A stretch of 9,908 nt of DNA from positions 1 to 9,908 of the forward strand of contig JAHBAP020000197.1 in the NCBI GenBank assembly GCA_018500005.2, in the 5' to 3' direction. The translations under genes and the position numbers were made by a program. Positions 4,746 through 9,908 of the stretch are shown here, piece after piece. Within the stretch, counting starts at the first letter, position 1, and every line of letters begins with the position of its first letter. Source of the DNA: Mycobacterium sp. GTDB lineage: Bacteria; Actinomycetota; Actinomycetes; Mycobacteriales; Mycobacteriaceae. The notes beneath the pieces were generated by a model. It ran no database searches. It had not been told where the DNA came from and was given only the letters and a program-made list of their open reading frames with translations.

Positions 4746-5930
4746 TCAGGCCCGGGTCCGGGCGGCCTTTACCGGCTCACCGCCGATGATCAGTCGCTGG
4801 ACCTCGCTGGTCCCCTCGTACAGTCGCAGCAGGCGCACATCGCGGTAGATCCGCTCCACTGGGACACCCCGCATGTAACCGGTGCCGCCATGGATCTGCA
4901 CGGCCAGATCGGCCACCCGTCCGGCCATCTCGGTGCAGAACAGTTTGGCCACCGACGGGGCTATCCGGCGGTCCTCGCCGCTCAGCCACGCCCGCGCGGC
5001 GTCGCGCACCAATGCCCTGCCGGCCATCACCTGAGTTTGTTGGTCGGCCAGCATCGCCTGTACCAGTTGAAAGGTGCCCACCGGGGTGCCGCCCTGGGTC
5101 GCCGTCGCAGCGAAGGCCACCGACTCGTCCAGGGCGCGCTGGGCGGCACCCACCGCCAGGGCGGCGATGTGAATCCGGCCCCGGGCCAGTGACGTCAGCG
5201 CAGCCCGGTAGCCGATGTCCTCGCTTCCGCCGATCAGTGCGTCCGGACCCACTTGCACGTCGTTGAAGTACACATCGGAAGTCCAGGCCCCCTCCTGGCC
5301 CATCTTGGCGTCCTTCGCGCCGACCTCGACCCCGGGCGCGTCGGCGGGCACCAGGAACACAGCGATACCGGCGCCGCTCCCGTCGGCCGGCCTGGTCCGG
5401 GCGAACACCACGAACAGGTCCGCCACCGGGGCGTTGGTAATCCAGCGCTTCTGCCCGAAGATCACCCAGCCCCCGCCGGTTCCTGAACCTTCACGCACAG
5501 CCCTGGTCCGCAGGCCCGACGGGTTGGAACCCGCGCCGGGCTCGGTGAGCGCGAACGATGCGACCACCTCGCCGGCCGCCATCGGCTCGAGCCACCGCGC
5601 CTTCTGCTCATCTGTCCCGAACCCGACCAGCACCTGTCCGGCGATACCGTTGTTGGTGCCGAACATCGACCGCACCGAAAGCGATGTGTAACCCAACTCC
5701 AGGGCCAGTTCGACGTCCTGGGTGATGTCCAGGCCCAGGCCGCCCCACTCCTGCGGGATTGCGTAGCCGAACAACCCCATCGCCTTGGTGCTCGCACGGA
5801 TATCCGGCGGAACGGAGTCGTTGTCGGCGATCTCGGACTCCCGAGGCACCACCACCGAACGGATGAACTGGCGGGGCTGGGCCAGAATCTGCTGGAAATC
5901 ATCGTCGCTGACCGCAGGCTGGGGTGTCAT
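4746..5930 (-). CDS. Acyl-CoA dehydrogenase (FadE type)
   Basis: This FAD flavoenzyme oxidises an acyl-CoA to the 2,3-enoyl-CoA and passes electrons to ETF. Its 394 residues are full length for the family: N-terminal helical domain (about 8-120), middle beta domain with FALTEPGAGSN (126-136) and QKRWITN (160-166) for FAD and substrate, and a C-terminal helical domain with IHGGTGYMRGVPVERIYRD (346-364) and YEGTSEVQ (371-378). Glu372 is the expected catalytic base. The ATG at 5930 is chosen because the normal family N-terminus follows directly. No strong ribosome binding site is visible. It is divergent from the SDR gene across 50 bp and ends 16 bp from tRNA-Phe, tail to tail. It probably works in the same pathway as the plus-strand genes. 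The acyl chain used cannot be told from the sequence. Confidence 0.93.
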   Translation of the reverse strand: MTPQPAVSDDDFQQILAQPRQFIRSVVVPRESEIADNDSVPPDIRASTKAMGLFGYAIPQEWGGLGLDITQDVELALELGYTSLSVRSMFGTNNGIAGQVLVGFGTDEQKARWLEPMAAGEVVASFALTEPGAGSNPSGLRTRAVREGSGTGGGWVIFGQKRWITNAPVADLFVVFARTRPADGSGAGIAVFLVPADAPGVEVGAKDAKMGQEGAWTSDVYFNDVQVGPDALIGGSEDIGYRAALTSLARGRIHIAALAVGAAQRALDESVAFAATATQGGTPVGTFQLVQAMLADQQTQVMAGRALVRDAARAWLSGEDRRIAPSVAKLFCTEMAGRVADLAVQIHGGTGYMRGVPVERIYRDVRLLRLYEGTSEVQRLIIGGEPVKAARTRA

Positions 5931-5942
5931 GCCGCCATCAAA

Positions 5943-5948
5943 TACGAT
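5943..5948 (+). promoter_or_regulatory. Possible -10 box of the SDR-ACAD-Mo operon
   Basis: TACGAT fits the TAnnnT pattern of actinobacterial -10 boxes and lies 32 bp before the ATG at 5981. A -35 would fall inside the divergent acyl-CoA dehydrogenase gene; I see no clear one. Confidence 0.3.
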
Positions 5949-5960
5949 GACCGCAGGGGG

Positions 5961-5978
5961 CGATCAGAAGGGTGATCG
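5961..5978. repeat. Inverted repeat CGATCA-N6-TGATCG over the SDR ribosome binding site
   Basis: CGATCA (5961-5966) and TGATCG (5973-5978) are exact reverse complements around GAAGGG, which overlaps the ribosome binding site AGAAGG (5966-5971). It lies in the 50-bp gap between the divergent acyl-CoA dehydrogenase and SDR genes, so a bound repressor could affect both. The size and symmetry fit a dimeric regulator operator. Confidence 0.45.
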
Positions 5979-5980
5979 GG

Positions 5981-6721
5981 ATGGCACTGCTGGCCGGGCG
6001 GACTGCGATCGTCACCGGAGGGGCCCAAGGTCTCGGCTACGCCATCGCCGAAGTGTTCATTTCCGAAGGTGCCCGGGTGGTGCTGGGCGACGTGGATCTG
6101 GACCGCACCCGGGCCGCCGCCTACTCGCTCGGGGGAGACGACGTCGCCCGCGCGGTTCGCTGCGATGTCACCTCTGCCGCCGACGTCGATGCCCTCGTGA
6201 CCGGCGCGGTGGCCGAATTCGGCCGGCTGGACGTCATGGTCAACAACGCCGGCATCACCCGTGACGCCACACTGCGCAAGATGACCGAGGAGCAGTTCGA
6301 CGAGGTGATCGCCGTCCACCTGAAAGGCACCTGGAACGGCACCAGGGCGGCTGCAGCGGTCATGCGCGAGCAGGGCAGTGGCGCGATCATCAACATGTCC
6401 TCGATCTCCGGCAAGGTCGGTTTGATCGGTCAGACCAACTATTCGGCGGCGAAGGCCGGCATCGTCGGACTGACCAAAGCCGCAGCCAAGGAACTCGCCC
6501 ACCTGGGCGTGCGGGTCAACGCGATCCAGCCGGGTCTGATCCGTTCGGCGATGACCGAGGCCATGCCGCAACGCATCTGGGACGCCAAGCTTGCCGAGGT
6601 GCCGATGGGACGGGCCGGGGAACCGCGCGAGGTCGCAACAGTCGCGCTTTTCCTGGCCTGCGACCTCTCGTCGTACATGACCGGCACGGTTCTGGAGGTC
6701 ACCGGCGGGCGGCACATATGA
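5981..6721 (+). CDS. Short-chain dehydrogenase/reductase (FabG / 3-hydroxyacyl-CoA dehydrogenase-like)
   Basis: This classical SDR of 246 residues has a Rossmann fold with TGGAQGLG (12-19), NNAG (88-91), catalytic Ser141, Tyr154 and Lys158 (YSAAK), and the PG motif after the active site (184-185). Asp37 at the end of the second strand favours NAD(H) over NADP(H), which fits an oxidative, catabolic role. The fourth tetrad residue, usually Asn in VNLKG, is His113 here (VHLKGT). The ATG at 5981 is preferred over GTG 5972 because AGAAGG (5966-5971) is 9 nt before it. The stop overlaps the start of the next gene (ATGA, 6718-6721), so the two are translationally coupled. Oxidation of a hydroxyacyl-CoA made after the dehydrogenase step is the simplest guess. 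FabG-type reduction in fatty acid synthesis is less likely in this context. Confidence 0.92.
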   Translation: MALLAGRTAIVTGGAQGLGYAIAEVFISEGARVVLGDVDLDRTRAAAYSLGGDDVARAVRCDVTSAADVDALVTGAVAEFGRLDVMVNNAGITRDATLRKMTEEQFDEVIAVHLKGTWNGTRAAAAVMREQGSGAIINMSSISGKVGLIGQTNYSAAKAGIVGLTKAAAKELAHLGVRVNAIQPGLIRSAMTEAMPQRIWDAKLAEVPMGRAGEPREVATVALFLACDLSSYMTGTVLEVTGGRHI

Positions 6722-7911
6722 CGCGCCTGGCCCAGACTTTAGGCCTGACCGAGTTCCAGTCCGAAATCATTTCCACGGTAAGGCGTTTCGTCGACAAGGA
6801 GATCATCCCGAACGCCCAGGAGCTCGAACACTCCGACACCTACCCGCAGGACATCGTCGAGCAGATGCGCGAGATGGGCCTGTTCGGCCTGATGATTCCG
6901 ACCGAATACGGTGGACTGGGGGAGTCGCTGCTGACCTACGCGCTGTGCGTGGAAGAACTCGCCCGCGGTTGGATGAGCATTTCCGGGGTCATCAACACCC
7001 ACTTCATCGTCGCCCACATGATCCGCCAGCACGGCACCGAAGAGCAGAAACAACGTTTCCTGCCGAAGATGGCGACCGGGGAGACCCGGGGCGCGTTCTC
7101 GATGTCCGAGCCCGACGCCGGGTCTGACGTTGCCGCGATTCGCACCCGCGCCGTCCGCAATGACGACAGCACCTACACGCTGCACGGCCAGAAGATGTGG
7201 CTGACCAACGGAGCAAGTTCCAGCTTGGTCGCAGTGCTGGTCCGCACCGACGAAGGGGCCGACAGCCCGCACCGAAACCTGACGACCTTCCTGATCGAAA
7301 AACCCAGCGGCTTCGGTGAAGTCGTCGCCGGGCTGACCGTCCCCGGCAAGATCGACAAGCTCGGTTATAAGGGTATCGACACCACCGAGATGATCTTCGA
7401 CGGCTACGTCGCCGCCGCGTACGACGTGCTCGGCGGAGTACCGGGACGCGGCTTCCCGCAGATGATGGACGGCGTCGAGGTCGGTCGGGTCAACGTCGCC
7501 GCCAGGGCCTGCGGGGTGGCGTTGCGCGCGTTCGAGTTGGCTGTCAACTATGCCCAGCAGCGCTCCACCTTCGGCAAGCCGATCGCCGAGCATCAGGCGA
7601 TCGCCTTCTCGCTGGCCGATATGGCCACCAAAGTCGAAGCGGCACATCTGATGATGGTCAACGCCGCGCGGCTGAAAGACTCCGGGCAGCGCAATGATCT
7701 GGAGGCCGGTATGGCGAAGTACCTCGCCAGCGAGTTCTGCGCGGAGGTGACCCAGCAGAGCTTCCGCATCCACGGCGGTTACGGCTATTCCAAGGAGTAC
7801 GAGATAGAACGGCTGATGCGCGACGCCCCGTTTCTCCTCATCGGCGAAGGCACCAGCGAGATTCAGAAGACCATCATCAGCAAGCGACTGCTCAACGACT
7901 ACCGGATGTGA
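6718..7911 (+). CDS. Acyl-CoA dehydrogenase (second copy, different subfamily)
   Basis: The protein is 397 residues and full length. FAD and substrate blocks are [14 protein letters not shown] (127-140) and QKMWLTNG (158-165). The C-terminal domain carries [17 protein letters not shown] (281-297), [19 protein letters not shown] (351-369) and GEGTSEIQ (376-383), with Glu377 as expected catalytic base. It is clearly not a recent duplicate of the minus-strand dehydrogenase: the RxxFG-containing segment and the GEGT (not YEGT) motif differ, so the two may act on different acyl-CoAs or form a two-subunit enzyme, as known for some steroid side-chain FadEs. The ATG overlaps the SDR stop by ATGA, with GGCGGGCGG (6704-6712) as a possible ribosome binding site. 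The molybdoenzyme gene starts at or just after its stop. Confidence 0.94.
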   Translation: MTRLAQTLGLTEFQSEIISTVRRFVDKEIIPNAQELEHSDTYPQDIVEQMREMGLFGLMIPTEYGGLGESLLTYALCVEELARGWMSISGVINTHFIVAHMIRQHGTEEQKQRFLPKMATGETRGAFSMSEPDAGSDVAAIRTRAVRNDDSTYTLHGQKMWLTNGASSSLVAVLVRTDEGADSPHRNLTTFLIEKPSGFGEVVAGLTVPGKIDKLGYKGIDTTEMIFDGYVAAAYDVLGGVPGRGFPQMMDGVEVGRVNVAARACGVALRAFELAVNYAQQRSTFGKPIAEHQAIAFSLADMATKVEAAHLMMVNAARLKDSGQRNDLEAGMAKYLASEFCAEVTQQSFRIHGGYGYSKEYEIERLMRDAPFLLIGEGTSEIQKTIISKRLLNDYRM

Positions 7912-7913
7912 TC

Positions 7914-9908
7914 ATGACGATCGAGCGGAAGCCCACCTACTGCCGGATCTGCGAGGCGCAGTGCGGCATGGTCGCGACAGTCGAGGACGGCAGACTGCTG
8001 GAACTGCGCCCCGACAAGGACCACCCGCTGTCCAAGGGTTTTGCCTGCCAAAAGGGAATCGCTTTCACCGAGGTGGTCAATGACCCCGACCGGGTGATCA
8101 ACCCACTGCGCCGGATGCCCGACGGAACATTCGAGGACGTAACGTGGGACGAGGCGATGGCCGATATCGCCAAGCGGCTCAGTGAGATTCACCGCCGTCA
8201 CGGTGCAGGTGCGGTCGGCTGGTATATGGGCAATCCCGGCGCGTTCAGTTACTCGCATCTGCTGGCGGTGGTGTTGTTCGTCAACGGGCTAGGCCTGGGC
8301 TCTCACCTCTACACGGCGTCCTCGCAGGACAGCCACCCTCGGATCATGGCCAGCCAACTGCTTTACGGTGTGCCCAGTGCGGTTCCGATGCCGGACCTCG
8401 ATCGCACCGACTTGCTGGTGGTGATGGGCGCCAACCCGGTCATCTCGCACGGCAGCCTGGTGGCCGCACCTCGCATCCGCGACCGGATGCACGATGTGGT
8501 CAAGCGCGGTGGGCGGGTCGTCGTTATCGATCCGCGTCGCACCGAGACCGCCGCTCAGTTCGAATGGCTGGGCATAACCCCGGACACCGATGCCCTGCTG
8601 TTGCTGTCGGTGCTGCAGGTGATGTTCGCGGATGACTTAGTGGATCGCCGGGCAGTCGGCGCTCAAGCCGCCGGCCTCGACTGGCTGGCCACCCGGTGTG
8701 CCCCGTTCACCCCCGAACGCACCGCCGCCGCGACGGGTGTGCCCGTCGAGACTGTCCGGGATCTGACGCGGGACTTGGTACGCACTCCGCGCGCGGTGGT
8801 CTACGGCCGGTTGGGCACCTGCACAGGACGGTCCGGCACCCTGACGTCGTATCTGATCGACGCGGTCAACCTGTGCGCCGGGAGTCTCGATGCCCCCGGT
8901 GGTTCGGTGTTCAGCCCGTTGGGTATCCCCGGCGAGGACTGGTTGTTCAAGGCGCTTGGCGCCGTCCTCCGTTTCGACCACCGGCGCAACCGATCTCGCA
9001 TCGGCGGCTTCGGCAGTCTGGTGCACACCGAACCGGCCACCATGCTGGCCAGAGAGATCACCACACCCGGCGACCGGCAGATCCGCGCGCTGTTCGTCAG
9101 CGCCGGAAACCCGGTGCTGTCGGTGCCCAATGGCGCGGCACTGCAGACGGCGATGGGGGAGCTTGAACTGTCGGTGGGCCTGGATCTCTACGTCACCGAA
9201 ACGACCGCGGCATGCGACTACATCCTTCCGGTCACGACCATGTATGAGCGTGACGACTTCGGCATGCTGTCGCAGTTCTTCTTCATCAAACCGTTCAGGC
9301 AGGCCACCGAGGCGGTGTCTGCCCCACGCGGACAGACCCGCACCGAGTGGGAGATCGTCGATGACCTGATCAGCCGGATGTCAATGCGCACAGCGGCATT
9401 CGCCGGGATCGCCGCGCTGCGAACTGCTCTGGGGATTGCCGGTAGGAAACTCAGCCCGCGACCGGTGGCTGATGCGGCGATCCGGTTGGGCCTGGGCGGT
9501 GACCTGTTCGGCTTGCGTCGAGGCGGGCTGTCCTTCGGCCGGCTCACCCGGGAACGTCCGCACGGGGCCGTGGTTGCACCCGACCTGCCGACCGGTGTGT
9601 TGGGCCGCGTCGTGGCCTATCGCGGCGGTCGGGTACGCCTGCAGCACAACGAGATCGAGGCCGAGATCGCTTCCTTGGGATCGCGGGAGCAGCCCACGGG
9701 TTTCCCGCTGCGGCTGATCGGTATGCGAGATGCGCGCTCGGAGAACTCCTGGATGCACAACTCGCCGCTGCTGATGCGCGGCGACCGCCGCCCGAAGGCG
9801 CTGATGCATGTCGCCGACGGGGCGCAACGCGGCATTGCCGAGGGCGACGAGGTGGCGGTGCGCTCGCCGTTCGGCAAGATCGCATTGCCGGTGACGTTGA
9901 CCGAGGAC
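7914..9908 (+). CDS. Molybdopterin oxidoreductase (formate dehydrogenase / DMSO reductase superfamily), 3' end missing
   Basis: The frame is open for 665 codons to the window edge. It begins with a [4Fe-4S] domain, C10-x2-C13-x3-C17-x27-C45 with Lys47 after the last cysteine. The bis-MGD catalytic domain follows, including LLVVMGANP (167-175), VVVIDPRRT (202-210) and FVSAGNPVLS (394-403). The C-terminal cofactor-binding domain starts near LRLIGMRDARSENSWMHNSP (599-618) and is cut, probably within its last 100 residues. There is no twin-arginine signal, so the enzyme is cytoplasmic. At the place where formate dehydrogenases carry the Mo-ligand Cys or Sec, the sequence reads QDSHPRIMAS (138-147), with Met145 at that position. 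Some uncharacterised family members also lack Cys there. The ATG at 7914 lies 2 nt after the previous stop; an in-frame GTG at 7908 would overlap it (GTGA). Substrate unknown; formate is not supported. Confidence 0.9.
   Translation, partial: MTIERKPTYCRICEAQCGMVATVEDGRLLELRPDKDHPLSKGFACQKGIAFTEVVNDPDRVINPLRRMPDGTFEDVTWDEAMADIAKRLSEIHRRHGAGAVGWYMGNPGAFSYSHLLAVVLFVNGLGLGSHLYTASSQDSHPRIMASQLLYGVPSAVPMPDLDRTDLLVVMGANPVISHGSLVAAPRIRDRMHDVVKRGGRVVVIDPRRTETAAQFEWLGITPDTDALLLLSVLQVMFADDLVDRRAVGAQAAGLDWLATRCAPFTPERTAAATGVPVETVRDLTRDLVRTPRAVVYGRLGTCTGRSGTLTSYLIDAVNLCAGSLDAPGGSVFSPLGIPGEDWLFKALGAVLRFDHRRNRSRIGGFGSLVHTEPATMLAREITTPGDRQIRALFVSAGNPVLSVPNGAALQTAMGELELSVGLDLYVTETTAACDYILPVTTMYERDDFGMLSQFFFIKPFRQATEAVSAPRGQTRTEWEIVDDLISRMSMRTAAFAGIAALRTALGIAGRKLSPRPVADAAIRLGLGGDLFGLRRGGLSFGRLTRERPHGAVVAPDLPTGVLGRVVAYRGGRVRLQHNEIEAEIASLGSREQPTGFPLRLIGMRDARSENSWMHNSPLLMRGDRRPKALMHVADGAQRGIAEGDEVAVRSPFGKIALPVTLTED

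Noticed and set aside
4282..4789. Short open frames over the tRNA genes (4282-4542 minus, 4553-4789 plus)
   Set aside because: They are translations of tRNA sequence and its complement (for example PYSSVGRATDF), a common false gene call.
5927..6715. 262-codon open frame on the minus strand across the SDR gene
   Set aside because: The plus strand carries a complete SDR with all catalytic motifs. The opposite frame also overlaps the other dehydrogenase start and has no family signature.
6739..7773. 344-codon open frame on the minus strand across the second acyl-CoA dehydrogenase
   Set aside because: It mirrors a full-length dehydrogenase with an intact active site and has no recognisable domain.
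7914..9908. Calling the molybdoenzyme a formate dehydrogenase (fdhF)
   Set aside because: The Cys/Sec metal-ligand position reads Met and the context is acyl-CoA metabolism, so the general family name is safer.

Overview
The window looks like chromosomal DNA of a GC-rich mycobacterium (Mycobacterium or Mycolicibacterium). The evidence is a DesA1-type mycolate desaturase directly upstream of a DusB-type tRNA-dihydrouridine synthase, an LCP-like protein start beyond it, an MpaB/DUF2236 protein, and the tRNA order Lys(-)-Glu-Asp-Phe. As I recall, this matches the Rv0822c-Rv0826 / lysT-gluT-aspT-pheU neighbourhood of M. tuberculosis. The kmtR regulator that I recall between the MpaB gene and lysT there is absent here.

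Layout. Positions 1-259 (-) hold the N-terminus of a probable LytR-CpsA-Psr protein, cut by the window edge. Positions 260-430 are intergenic with small hairpins. Positions 431-1525 (-) hold dusB, whose conserved N-terminus extends upstream of any ATG/GTG/TTG start and is encoded inside a 45-nt near-perfect hairpin. Positions 1594-2592 (-) hold desA1. A divergent promoter region (2593-2761) separates desA1 from a small secreted six-cysteine protein (2762-3268, +), followed 4 nt later by an MpaB/DUF2236 oxygenase-like gene (3273-4271, +) that ends inside tRNA-Lys on the opposite strand. Four tRNA genes fill 4247-4729. The last, tRNA-Phe, carries defects at normally invariant positions.

Downstream of the tRNAs lies a lipid or acyl-CoA catabolic block: an acyl-CoA dehydrogenase on the minus strand (4746-5930), and divergently on the plus strand an SDR dehydrogenase, a second acyl-CoA dehydrogenase and a molybdopterin oxidoreductase that runs off the window end. 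The three plus-strand genes overlap or nearly touch (ATGA, then GTGA or a 2-nt gap) and must be one operon. Together they could oxidise an acyl-CoA (ACADs), oxidise a hydroxyacyl intermediate (SDR) and perform a further molybdenum-dependent redox step. The substrate cannot be read from the sequence. The position just after a tRNA array fits an accessory insertion, but no integrase or direct repeat is seen.

The best second-look items are the dusB hairpin with its missing start codon, the degenerate tRNA-Phe, the Met at the usual Mo-ligand Cys/Sec position of the molybdoenzyme, and the inverted repeat over the SDR ribosome binding site.
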